Positions 42,801 to 54,600 of a DNA stretch of 64,000 bases are shown one piece after another. Within the stretch, counting starts at the first letter, position 1; the number at the start of each line of letters is the position of its first letter. Both the position numbers and the translations under genes were made by a program. This DNA is from Aricia agestis (taxonomy: Eukaryota > Arthropoda > Insecta > Lepidoptera > Lycaenidae). The notes beneath the pieces are model-generated. The model had not been told where the DNA came from, searched no databases, and saw only the letters and a program-made list of their open reading frames with translations. The stretch is from contig NC_056428.1 in the NCBI RefSeq assembly GCF_905147365.1, forward strand, positions 13,298,001-13,362,000, in the 5' to 3' direction.

Positions 42801-45032
42801 TGTTTCCATATACATTTTGAGGAGTTCCCTCGATTACTTAATATGCATCCTTCATAAGATCTTTTGTGAATATAAAACCAAATTGGGATGATCCTACTAA
42901 TATTATAAAGGCGAAAGTTTGTTTGGATGTATGGATGTGTGGATGTATGGATGTTTGTTACTCTTTCACGCAAAAACTACTGAACGGATTTTAATGAAAC
43001 TTTACAATAATATAGCTTATACATCAGAATAACACATAGGCTACAATTTTAACCGACTTTCAAAATGGGGGAGGTGTTATGTTCGTTTTCTTATGTTCAA
43101 CGATTACTCCGCCGTTTGTAAACCGATTTTCAAAATTTTTCTTTTGGTATATAGGGTATCATCCCAATTTTGTATTATATTCACAAAAGTGGTGATCTGA
43201 TGAAGGATGCATAAGTAATCGAGGGAACTCCTCAAAATTTATATGGAAACATGTGGTGACTTCGGTTTCGTGAGCAGTATTCTAAGCATATGCTACCAAC
43301 AAGTAAGATTTTGCACCGAGGTATACCTGGTATACCGTGGTTCGGAAGGTGCTGAGAGAACTCCTGATTCTTTATAGATACAAGTTTGGGAGTTTCGGCG
43401 TTGTATTAAGAACGGAAAGCATATGTTACTATGCAAATTACATTCATCATCATCATCATCATCACTACCATATTATACCATACATCGTCCTATGCTTATG
43501 ACTTATGAGCCTATAATGACTCTCTTATTGGTACTTTTCATAGTCTTTTAGATCGAGACTCGAGTTTGTCAAGCTTTAATTGAAAAAAATCTATACTTAA
43601 TATTATAAACCTGAAGAGTATGTTTTCTTTGAACGCGCTAATCTCAGGATCCGATTTAAAAACTTTTTTCAGTGTTAGATAGCTAATTTATCGAGTAAGA
43701 CTATCGGCTATATATTATCATGCTAAGACTAATACGACCGAAGAAACTCAGGAAAATGTTGGAAAAACGGGGGAAATATTAGAAATTACGAACTACTGGA
43801 GCAATTTTTATGGCAATATTTGGCACAGATATAGAGTTAACCAAGTGAAGGGAGTAGGGACATAAGAGCTATTTTTTATGGGAAAATGTACGGTTTTCGT
43901 AAAATTCCTAATTTACGCGGGCGAAGCCGCGCGGGACATCTAGTACCCTATATACCAAAAGAAAAAAATTTGAAAATCGGTTAACGGCGGAGTATTCGTT
44001 GAACATAAGAAAACGAACATAACACCTCCCCCAATTTAAAGGCCGGTTAAAATTGTAGCCTATGTGTTATTCTGATGTATAAGCTATATTATTGTGAAGT
44101 TTCATTAAAATCCGTTCAGTAGTTTTTGCGTGAAAGAGTAACAAACATCCATACATTCACACATCCATACATCCAAACAAACGTTCGCCTTTATAATATT
44201 AGTAGGATTAGTAGGACTAGTAGGATAGTAGGAAGTATGGATTTTTTAAAATACTAATATCGGAATTTATTTTGTTTCCTTGTAGGATAAACCGATGCGC
44301 GGTCTTATAGAGGAATTCGAAAGAGTCCACGTTAGTTCCAGCAAGCTGGAACAAAAACTGGAAGATGCTTTGTAAGTTACTTTTCATAATATTTTTATCA
44401 CATTGAGGTGTCTGGCAGAAACTGCTGTAAGCAGTAAGACCGCCTATTACATAGTTTTCCTATATTGTGTTTTTAGGGTTCGCCACCCAAAAGGTAAAAA
44501 CGGGACCCTATTACTAAGATTTCGATGTCTGTCCGTCTCCAGGCTGTAACTCAAGAACGGTAATAGTTAGAGAGTTAAAATTTTCACAGATATTCATTTC
44601 TGTTGCCGCTATAACAACAAATACTACAAACCCATCGATCGTGGAATAACGAGACACAATAGTTTATCTTAGGGCTTCATGAATTGACATAATCTCAATT
44701 CCGTTTTCATCAACGCCAATCCCACTTCTGATGTTTAACGCAAGTTTTTTATTACAGCAGCAAACATTTAAAATTTAAATATTTCTACCAAAATTTATTT
44801 ACGTAAATAAGTTTAATTAAATCGTGGGTTATATTTTTCTATCAGATCAACATACCACGGCATGTTCAACCATCTGCAGCGCGTAAACAGGGATCTACAT
44901 AACAAGAACCAGGCGCTAGAGACAGACAGAAGACTTGTGGAGATCAGGAAACCCATACATGGGCCGACAGAAACCGACTTTGAGAGAAACGTCGGTTACT
45001 GTCATATGAAAGACGAGTTGGTTACAGATTAG
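36852..45032 (+). CDS. Tektin (tektin-2-like), ciliary/flagellar doublet microtubule protein
   Basis: Seven coding exons, 36852-37060, 37331-37547, 39886-40100, 40481-40703, 42047-42229, 44286-44371 and 44846-45032 (stop TAG 45030-45032), join in phase to give 439 aa, close to the roughly 430 aa of tektin-2. The protein is almost all coiled coil. Family landmarks are DWTRNIQNLQNEARFRRF near the N-terminus, LRNDTSVSTRWDN, CLSNRDQRLPSELTKD, DPTRIPAE (as NPTRVP in tektin-2), RRRVYDIQRGRNEIEWQKQK, KLVETRLEIRTRRP and SSSKLEQKLEDAL. Tektins lie inside axonemal doublet microtubules, here presumably of sperm tails. The signature nonapeptide RPNVELCRD reads RPVLERVQD (342-350). The acceptor of exon 42047 was set by phase, because the nearer AG gives stops. 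Exon 40703 uses a weak GTGGCA donor. Confidence 0.88.
37703..39796. mobile_element. 2.1-kb terminal-inverted-repeat element in a tektin intron
   Basis: The left end 'cagggtagactgggtacgat' and the right end 'cgtacccagtctaccc' are inverted. The sub-terminal words 'gtcacaaccgtacc' and 'ggttgtgac' recur inside (37896-37955, 38277-38315, 39747-39784). No transposase ORF was recognised. The part 38765-39300 is itself another dispersed repeat. It fills most of the second tektin intron. The target-site duplication could not be fixed. Confidence 0.55.
38765..39300. repeat. Dispersed 'gttccgtacccatagggtaa' repeat
   Basis: It begins 'gttccgtacccatagggtaa', then 'gtctgtccgtctgtctgtct', 'caggctgtatctcaagaacc' and 'gctataacaacaaatac'. 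A shorter relative is at 44475-44640. The type is widespread in insect genomes and its class is unclear to me. Confidence 0.45.
40768..40905. repeat. SINE-like dispersed repeat, partial
   Basis: 'gggcaaacgagcaaacgggt' is followed by A- and G-rich 'ggaataggggagggtaggga' sequence, as in the 31178 and 49815 copies. It starts about 65 bases after the tektin donor at 40704. Confidence 0.5.
41012..41802. mobile_element. Composite MITE: CGACGGCA-repeat element with a nested second MITE
   Basis: The outer ends are CTTACAGACGAACGGCAC and its inverse (41015-41032 and about 41770-41789). The sub-terminal zones are arrays of GTCGGCGGCA-like words. An inner inverted pair, 41139-41240 and 41362-41470, shares 'aattatccgtttgatgcg' and 'acgtccgttgcgtacg', so a second element lies inside. 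It is in a tektin intron. Confidence 0.55.
42234..42595. mobile_element. GTAC-family MITE at a tektin 5' splice site (copy C)
   Basis: The donor is GTATGTAC at 42230-42237, so the element's GTAC starts at intron base 5. The left arm 'attatcggagatattcatat' and the right arm 'gttcatacatttcttcga' are diverged inverted copies. The interior 'tttgtcaaacccatttagat' matches the other copies. It is split by a younger hAT MITE at 42359-42546. Confidence 0.6.
42359..42546. mobile_element. hAT MITE nested in copy C
   Basis: An exact 8-bp duplication GGCATTGG flanks it (42351-42358 and 42547-42554). The ends CAGTGGCGTAACTATA and TATAGTTACGCCACTG are perfect inverted repeats. A second inner pair is 'gccacgggcccc' near 42396 and 42512. 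The CAGTG ends and 8-bp duplication are typical of hAT. Confidence 0.85.
42780..44225. mobile_element. Long inverted-repeat element in a tektin intron
   Basis: The arms 42893-43158 and 43944-44208 (about 265 bp) are inverted copies, ending 'tcctactaatattataaagg'. Between them are 'aaggtgctgagagaactcct', a (CAT)n run at about 43442-43466 and other sequence shared with 23440-24855. No ORF. The interior also ends with 'gcgcgggacatctagta', a common end of the Helitron-like repeats. Confidence 0.6.
44475..44640. repeat. Dispersed repeat, shorter relative of 38765-39300
   Basis: 'gtctgtccgtctccaggctg' and 'ttgccgctataacaacaaat' match that repeat. It lies in the last tektin intron. Confidence 0.5.
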
Positions 45033-45214
45033 ATACAGGCACAATGCTCAAAGCGTTAATGTCAGGGCATTTTCGAGCAATGGATAAACGCCCAAAATGC
45101 CTAGGCTTTTACCCATGTATGATTAGGGAGTTGGAACATCATTTCACGAACATCATGTCAAAATATATCCATCACAATCACAACACAATCTTATATCTTT
45201 AAACGAGCAATTCT

Positions 45215-45216
<2 letters not shown>

Positions 45217-45278
<62 letters not shown>
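45217..45278. repeat. (TA)n microsatellite
   Basis: 31 TA units, directly next to the TA-targeting MITE at 45279. Confidence 0.9.
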
Positions 45279-45280
<2 letters not shown>

Positions 45281-45542
45281 AGGTGTAACAAAAATAAGTG
45301 ATAATACAATACTTTAGGGTGTGTATGTGTTCCTTATAGAGAGTTTACTGTGAAAGTAGCAGCTCTGAAAGACGAAAAAAAATTTTCACTTTTGTATGGG
45401 CAAGGGCCCGAGCGTCACGAGTTTCCCCATACAAAAGTGAAAAATTTTTTTTGTCTTTCAGCGCTGCTACTTTCACAGTAAACTCTCTATAAGGAACACA
45501 TACACACCCTAAAGTATTATCACTTATTTTTGTTACACCCTG
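45279..45542. mobile_element. Palindromic MITE, TA target site
   Basis: The ends CAAGGTGTAACAAAAATAAG and its inverse (ending TTGTTACACCCTG) are flanked by TA on both sides. The arms are about 125 bp and nearly perfect, with a short spacer at about 45405-45420. It lies at the edge of a (TA)n tract, as expected for a TA-targeting element. Confidence 0.75.
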
Positions 45543-45544
45543 TA

Positions 45545-47107
45545 TATACATATATATAATTGGAATCTCGGAATTGGCTCCAACGATTTTCATGAAATTT
45601 AGTATATAGGGGGTTTCGGGGGCGATAAATCGATCTAGCTAGGAATCATTTTCAGAAAATGTATTTTTATTCGTGTTTTATCGATAAACTGAAAAATATG
45701 ACTCTTCCTGACATCTATTGGCGAATAATAATACTATTTTGCGAGCAACTAAGTGTTAAGTAACACGAAGTCAATGAGTGTTTGCTATACCGAGCAAAGC
45801 TCGGTCATCCAGGTACTTTAAGTATAAAACTACGTTTGGAATATAAAAATATATATTTAATTATAATATTAATTAAATTAATACAAATACATAAAATAAC
45901 AATTTAAACTACTTATCTAAAAATTGGTGTCACATAGACTAAAATTGTGCAAACATTTTTTTAAATGCATTTTATATTGAAGTAGAGAGTGTGGTTGTGG
46001 AATCTAATTATAACTATTTTTAAGCAGATAATAGTTTATTACACGGTACCAATTTTACCAATGTGTTAGTTTTTTGTCAAAATATCAAGCCTTCTCTTTT
46101 ATTCATTGGCATATGAAGAGTTTTAACAGACATTAGTGAAATTGCTACCAAGTAACTAACTTTTTTTGTAACATGTGACATAAATATCATAAATATTAAT
46201 ATTTTAATTATATTGAGTAGTGTGTAGTCTAAAAATCTTAGCTTAATATTAGTATTTAGTACTGATGTCACTGTCTAACGAATACATAATACATTTTTTA
46301 AATAAATGCATAAAACTAATTTTTTTTTACTTTTAATTACCTAAATAACATACCAACAGCCAACTATAAACTTTGGTATCACAACGCGACCATTTTTCCA
46401 AACCTTACAACATAAAAAATATTAAAAAATATATACTTTCAATAATTATGCGCTAACTCTAGATAACATTCAAAAATAAAATAATAAAAATAATTGCTTA
46501 ATTTATAAGTGGAAATGTTTTATAATTATTGTGTAAATTATTCTAGCTTAAAATTCTGTTTCACAATGGCCAGACAAGTGATGAATATCTTCTGAGAGTA
46601 TTTTCTTTGATGCTTAGTATAGACAAGGCCTTTGCATCTTTTGTGGATGATTAATGCCGTATTTTCAGAGCGAAGTAACCACTCTTCAAATACTGTAGTG
46701 ACAAGGGACAAGATCTTAATTGTCCATATTATGGTTGCCGAAACACATGCGGCATTCTCGCAACATAGTCGGCCTAGTCCAGAGGAATGAGCAGGTCAAT
46801 ATGTCTGGGACCAACCATGTGTGGGTTTCCTCACAATGTTTTCCTTCATTGTTAGTATAAAGCGTTACGCCTTATCAGATTTGTCAACTTGAATACTACA
46901 TTACAAACATAGGTATTTCGAACAGGAAAACCCAAAAAAAAAAACTATTCATGATACAAAATTTGGAAACAATTTAGGAAATATAGCATGTCAAGCCTTA
47001 AGTAAGCAACGACGAAATATAGGTCTGGCACTGTTTGGCATTGTAGAACAGGCACAAAGTAAAGTAAAATACAAAAAATACCTTCGCAATACTTTTCTGA
47101 ATACAAT
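45545..47107. other. AT-rich region between tektin and SPTLC1 3' ends
   Basis: This stretch between convergent 3' ends holds the unlocated 3' UTRs. A possible LINE tail, 'gggtttcctcacaatgttttccttcattg', lies at 46826-46854. No gene. Confidence 0.4.
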
Positions 47108-50100
47108 TTACACAGCATTATATGCCTCATCTAGTAGCGTACATATTTTAGATATATCATCATCGGTCAACATTCTACGTACAGCCAACCTTATAGATGG
47201 TTCCGGGCATTGTATTTCTGCATCCTTCAGATATGTTGCTACAGCCACAGCTATACCTTTATCCATACAATATTTGGCGATACTCCTCAATTTGGCCTGC
47301 TTTGCTTCATATGATGTTGAATCTTTGAGGTACAAATGTTTAATCGGAGACATCTCATCGCCGCTGAATGTGAAGTTTGTGAGATTGCTTATTGCCCTGA
47401 AAAAATAATGACTATACAGTCTGTAGTCACATAACTGTGACGTCATAACATAGTAAATATTATATTCTACCTTATAGCAATAAATATTTGTATCTCTTCA
47501 TAACATTTAATGGAATAATAGTATGAGGCAATATAGCAATTGGCAGAAATTTTGTACGGTTTAACGCTCTTTTTTTACGCACACACGAAAAGGTGCAGGA
47601 AGATAGTTAAATCCGTGTGGAATAATAGAGTAAAATGGAATAATAGTATTAGACAATATGGCAATTGACAGAATTTTGTACGGTTTAGCGCTCTTCGCAC
47701 ACACGAAAAGGTGCAGGAAGATAGTTAAAACTGTGTGGAATAATAGAGTAAAATGGAATAATAGTATTAGACAATATGGCAATTGGCAGAAATTTTGTAC
47801 GGTTTAGCGCACTTTTTTTTACGCACACACGAAAAGGTGCAGGAAGATAGTTAAATCTGTTTGCGAGTGAAAAAGAAAGTAAACCATCAATCTTTATCAA
47901 GACTTCTCTTTATCCGGAGACCAGACTATAGAAAGTATTCAGGCTTTTACCTGTGCACCTTTCTACAGCAGTCGTCTAGCTCCTGTATGAGTGCGGGTTT
48001 CTTCTCAAGGATGTCCAAGGCTGATATGGCCGCCTGCGTCAGCATTGGCGGAAGAGAGGCGCTGAAGCAGTACCCTGGAGGAAAAAATATATCGCGTTAT
48101 GTATAATTTACGAAATGTCTGTCCACGACCTCCGTCATGTTATGCTTTAAGCCGCTAGATTATAAAGGCAGAGGAGGAAGAGATTTTAATTTAAATATTT
48201 TAAGTTACCTACCTAAAACTTTTTATTACATCTGCAAAGTCTCAGTATAATTTGGCGTCACGGGTTGATTTGCGAGTTAATTCGCGCATAGTTAATCAAC
48301 GCACATGCATTATAACACAGAACGTGTTTATATGTGGGAGGGCCATGCTTCGGCACGAATGGGCCGGCTCGACCGCAGAAATGCCACGTTCTCACAGAAA
48401 ACCGGCGTGAAACAGGGTTTGCGCTGTGTTTCGCCGAGTGAGTGAGTTTACCGGAGGCCCAATCCCCTACTCTATTCCCTTCCCTTCCCATCCCTACACT
48501 CCCCTATTATCCTATTCCCTTTCAAAATCCCGGCAACGCACCTGCAGCTCTCTGATGCTGCGAATGTCCATGGGCGACGGAAGTTGCTTTCCATCAGGTG
48601 ACCCATTATTTCATATTGCTCGTTTGCCCCCTTATTTCATAAAAAAATATATAAATCAAATGAAAACTAAAGGAAATGTAGCAGATGCGTTTTGTGGTTG
48701 AGGCTGGTTACGGTTTGTTCATTTCCAACTCACCAAGTCCAGACAGCCTTTGGTGTTCCACTATAAAGTGTGTGCCAGCGCAGAATCCACCGACGGTCGC
48801 GAAGGAGTGCTCCAGCGAGCCCACTATGAGGTCGATCTCGTCTCTCGGTACGTTCAGATGCTCGGTCAGACCGCGACCGCTCTTGCCTAGCACCTGTGAA
48901 GAGTTCTTGCTTTAATTACACTTTAAATTTCAAGTTTCAATGAAACGACGTTAATTGTTGGGTTTGGTTAGGTTGGTTGGGTTGAGTCTAATGACCAAGC
49001 CAAGTTACGGCGTTGTATCATGTATGGCAAAAACAATGGGCCAGGAGGCCTACAAACGAAACCATTTTGAGACTCAAGCAATCGAAACAGAATGGCGGGT
49101 CCTACTCTAACAACGTCATTTAACGGTTGTTAGAGTTGGACGACCAAAGGCGGCGTAAGGCGTAGGCGACGTGGGCGAACGCCCACGGCCTCGCGGTCCT
49201 AGGGACCTCGCGCCGCCTGGACCACGAGGATCTTGCGTCATCAACCAGAGGGCCTCGCAAAACATAATAAGTATCTTCCCCACATCAAATTTTGGTCTTA
49301 CTCCGCCTCTGACGCATTCCGATCCATTCGATTGATTCTCAATACGTTTTCGTTGTATGTACGGCCCCTGGTCAAGACACTGCGGTCTGCGTCGTCGCAT
49401 CGTAATAATCTGCGACACCGCAGAACTTATATTGGAAATTTCCTAAATAATTCCGATGCATTTTCGCAAAAACAACATCGCATTGCATTTCCGTGCGATG
49501 TTGTTTTGACATACGATGCCGCAACGCAGTGTTGTGGCTTGGGGCGATATTAGATTATCATTTATATTGGATCCGAGATCATTGAGTCAATTATATTGGA
49601 TAATGTAATATAGACATAATTATGATTCATTTCTTCCTTGATCATAGATTTTTGACATTTGTTGAGAGATTAGATCCAATACGGAAATAGGTGTTGGCAG
49701 TTATTTAATATAAAAAAGAGATTTTAATTTCTTGTTCGTTAATATGTTTCAAATAATGTAATGTAATTATTTTTCTAATTATATCCTTGGATAATCTTGC
49801 TGAAATATTATAGCTTATACGTGGGAGAGCCATGCTTCGGCACGAATGGGCCGACTCGACCGCAGAAATACCACGTTCTCACAGAAAACTAGCGTGAAAC
49901 AGGGTTTTGGCTGTGTTTCGCCGAGTGAGTGAGTTTACTGGAGGCCCAATCTCCTAACCCCTACTCTATTCCCTTCCCTACCTCCAACTATTCCCTTCCC
50001 TTCCCTACCCTACCCTATTACCTCTTAAAAGGCCGGCAACGCACTTGCAGCTCTTCTGATGCTGCGAGTGTCCATGGGCGACGGAAGTTGCTTTCCATCA

Positions 50101-51517
50101 GGTGACCCGTTTGCCCCCTTATTTCATAAAAAAAAATAACAAAAAACAAGCCATATTAAAAATGACGATGTCTTTTGACAAATCGAATTCTCTGAGATCT
50201 AGTAACCCTGACGTCAATACCTGTCAATTTTAGCGCTCTCCATTGGCTAGTGAAACCACATATGACGTAAAATAGGATCAATGAAATATGATAATGTAAT
50301 ATGCAGATATGATCAAATGATCATATATATTAGATCCTATATAATATGATCATATAAATGATCCACTATAAATGATAATGTAATACCCCCCTTAGTCCTG
50401 CCTGTGTTTTTATCGTTTTACATTATTACTAGAATACTAGAAGTCATAAGATGAATTGTTGAAAGTTACAGGAAAACAATTCAATATTAATTAACGAACA
50501 AAATGAAACACAGAGTGTAATACACATCAATTGGAAATTAAATTAGCGTTGCTTTTATTGGCTGAGGAATGGGGTTAATTAATGAAACAATGATATTGGG
50601 ATACAAGCAAAAGATTTGTAGACGCAATATTATGTTTTCGGGGTCCTAATGAGTTTTCGGTTTTGCAGATGAGTTCTTTAGATCGTTTTCTGAGCATATA
50701 GAATTTCGTTTACGTAATCCAACCCTGTCTCTTTCACTTGACGCAAGAATATATTATAATAAACTAGATGACACCCGCAATTGCGTTGCGCAAAAACTCG
50801 TTTGTAGCGCAGGAACCGTACATTTTTCCGGGATAAAAAGTATCCTATGTCTACACTGGGACTCAAAGTATCCCCGTATCCAGCAAAATCGGTTCAGCTC
50901 GGCTGCCCCCCCCCCCCCCGGTACGCCGATGCTTTCGCATTAATATTAGTATGGATTCTGTTAACAAAGATACGCGATAGTAGAGCGATGTCTATGCTCA
51001 CATAGAAACTAGCCTTTTTAGGCCATACTAAACCTCCTGCATAGCTAGCACGCCGTTGCCCAGTCGATTCTTCGGAAGAAAGTAATGGCAGTTTCTTTCC
51101 CATGTCTACATATCTTTTTCCTGAGCATGGCGCAACCCGTCGACTTGAGTTTCAGTGGACAAAGACAAGAAACTCTTTCCATAGCAACCGTTATAGCAAC
51201 GGCAATTATTTTTTTTGACATTTAGTTTCTTGATCCTTTTTTTTTATTATGGCACTTTGGCTATAAAACCATGGCCAGTGTCGATTAAATGGCGGCAAAT
51301 TCAAAAAATCGACGTGTAGCAACCCTGTCTATAGCCGGAATTATAGTTTTGATCTACAAAATACGAATAATAAAAATTAAGGAACTTTATTATTCGTAGT
51401 TTGTAGATCAAAACTATAATTCCTTCTATAGACAGGGTTGCTATACATCGATTTTTTTTAATTTGCCGCCATTTACTCGACACTAGCCATGGTTTTATAG
51501 CTAAGTGCCATAATAAA

Positions 51518-51611
<94 letters not shown>

Positions 51612-54600
51612 AGAAATTAAATTTCAAAAGCGGTTCGTCATGCTTGACTTATAGATTTTCAAAAGCGGAAGATAATCGAGATACGAAAGAAACTTTTTCT
51701 CCTAAGTTTTTCCGGTAAAACTGTCAAAATTTAGTTTCTTTCGTTTGTCTACGTGCTTGTGCTAGCTATGCTGGTGTGTTTTCACGCTGTCTATCACACT
51801 CACCCCTATTGTAAGGCTCTCATCTAGAATTATCCTCAGCTTGAATCTCCTTGCCAACTCCACCAGACTTCTAAGAGGGCACATGGTACCAGTGTTGTAG
51901 TAGATAGCCTCAGCGATCAAGAATGCTCGTCTCTTGGGATTCAACTTCTTCTTCTGCTTGGCATCTTCTAGAAGACGTTCCAGGTCTTGCATGTCGTTGT
52001 GCTTGAAGTATGTGACGGTGCTGCGAGACGCGTCAATTCCTTTTTGGATGGCGAACCATACTTTTTCGTCCCTGAATAGAAGAGAGTTACCACAATGTAG
52101 TATGGTTGAGGAGTAAGATGAACTACTTATATATTTATTGCTACTTGTCTCATCCAATCGCGCGAGGAAATATTTAGAGCACGCTCTTACAGCGCATATC
52201 CGAGAAATCATGATAGCAATTTTTAACCCCCGACAAAAAAGAGGGGTGTTATAAATTTGACGTGTCTGTCCGTCTGTTTGTCTGTCTGTGTGTGTATCTG
52301 TCCGTGGCATCGTAGCTGATCTATTTTTTTTTGTTTGAAAGCTGACATGATCGAGAGTGTTCTTAGATATAATTCATCATCATCAGCCTCTCAGTGCTGG
52401 ACAATCAGGGTTTATCTGGTTCATGAAAGGCCGTTAGCAACTTGTAGTCATTTGATGGGTTTTATATTTCATTCTAGTTCGTGACATTTGTGAATATACA
52501 ATATACGTATACACATATTAATGGAAATTTGACCTGGTGCTGCAGCATCACCTGGTAATCAATAGGATATCCAACTCCTCGCCAACTTAGAGCAGAGGTT
52601 TCGTGTTTGGGCTCATTTTGATTGCGACAACCAGTAAGAAGTAGATAGACAGTAAATATTTACATGCTGCTGCTGCAGCATCACCTGGATTCTAGGAACC
52701 GAGCTTCGTATGAACCCAAAGTGGAGGTTTCATGTTTGGGCTCATATTAACGGCCTCATCAAATAGGACTAATCATATTCTCATGGTAATCATGAGAATA
52801 TGATTATGATGATAGGAATTATTCTGCACTATAACCAATACAAGTTTAAAAAGTATGAAATAAAATTAAATTAACAAATTTAAAACAACCCCCCGCCAAA
52901 CAACTTTAAAAAGTAATGAAATAATATTTACTGCCTTTAAGTTCAAATAATTTCTTGTTGTAGTTCAGAAATACATCGACGGTGGAAAGGCAAAAGTTAC
53001 CAAGCGACACTAGGGGTCAAAATGAGTTATTTATATATTCGGAATCAGCGAATTTTTCTCTATCGATTGGTCTTAGTCCCATGTCTCTACGAGCACTTTT
53101 GATGTCGCTTAGGAACTCCGTGGAAACGGGTATTTTTCTTATTTTCGGCGACCAAGCGACAACTTTTTGACACATTTTAAAAAAGTAGGCATTTGGTAAT
53201 ATCTACATGTTTCTTTTTTTACTTGGTAATTTTTGGCTTTACACGTTTTTAATTCAAACTACAGTTAGTAATTTGTGCCTTTCCACTCAATAAGGTATTT
53301 GGGAAGTTTTGCCTAAAATACATTTATTTATATATGGTATTTCGGACTCGTTTTGAAACCCTTGAGACATTTTTTCTGTCGTTAAATATAACAAACCATA
53401 AAAAAATTCGATATAGTAAATTTTACTCGCCGAAACTAAGGTGGCGCTTGGTAACCTTTTACCTGCCGTTTTATCTATACATTTTGTTACTTGGATAACA
53501 ACTGCTGAAATAATCATTTAATTTTAAATGTGGTTAGCCCAAACAAACACTTGACGCACTGTCGCTTGTCCCCGCTGTAAATCATACCTAATATTATGGT
53601 GGATAGTAACGGTTTTTTCGATCAGTCGTAGTTCCACTGTCGCTTAGGAAACCAGCGTGCGCGCTCTCGCACATTTCCTTACTACTGTTTTGTGTGATAC
53701 GACACTTGGTATCTATTAAAATCATTATTTTCAAGCTAATTTGTTTTTTGAGTTTTCTGTTTTGAATATAAGAACTTACCGCATCGGTAAGTTCTTATAT
53801 TAATTTTATAATAAACTCATACCAAATATTATAAGTACTGATTCCATAGCAAAAGTTGATTATAAAATAAAAGAATTTATGAAGAGAACCGTATTTTTAT
53901 GTTGAACCGACTTCCAAAAAAAGAGGAGGGTTCTCAATTCGATAGTATGTTCTTTATTTAGTTATATTTGTTCGCGGATAACTCCACTGTTTGTAGACCA
54001 ATTTTTAAAATTCTTCTGTTGTTGTATAGGATATAGTTGAAATTTGGTACAACGTTCACAAAAGTTGTGATGTGATTATCACAACTTTTGATGACGATCC
54101 ACGAGGAATCGAGGCAACTCCTTAAAATTTGTAAGGAAACATGTACACTGTACAGGGGTATTACTGTAGTGATTTTGACTTTTTCTGAAGGATTTCAAAC
54201 ATATATTATGTACTATCAAAAAGTAACATTCTGCAAAAATGTATACCTTGGTTCCGAAGGTGCTGTACACTACAGAACTTTTCAATCCTCATAGATAGAT
54301 GTTGAGGGATTTCAGCATTTAAACAACAAAAAGCATAATAATATGACAATATATCAATTTCATCACTTATCATCATCATCACCATAAAGTAATTATTTTA
54401 TGGTGATGATGATGCCACGCACTGTCAATTATGACCTTATTATTCATACTTCTCATGGGCACTGGACTCTAATGTATTTTTCCACTTTAGAACTTCATAT
54501 TTCACAAATGAACCCCGAAATCGGAAAATGATTTTTGAAATGAAAGTGTTTTGGGATGGACACGAAAAAAAAAACAGCCAAGTGCGTGTCGGGCCACGCG

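Noticed and set aside
45217..51609. CRISPR-like spaced repeats
   Set aside because: The repeats here are dinucleotide runs or tandem units without unique spacers, and the host is a eukaryote.
51301..51627. 108-aa ORF rich in Tyr-Ile
   Set aside because: Translation of a (TA)n microsatellite and a foldback arm.
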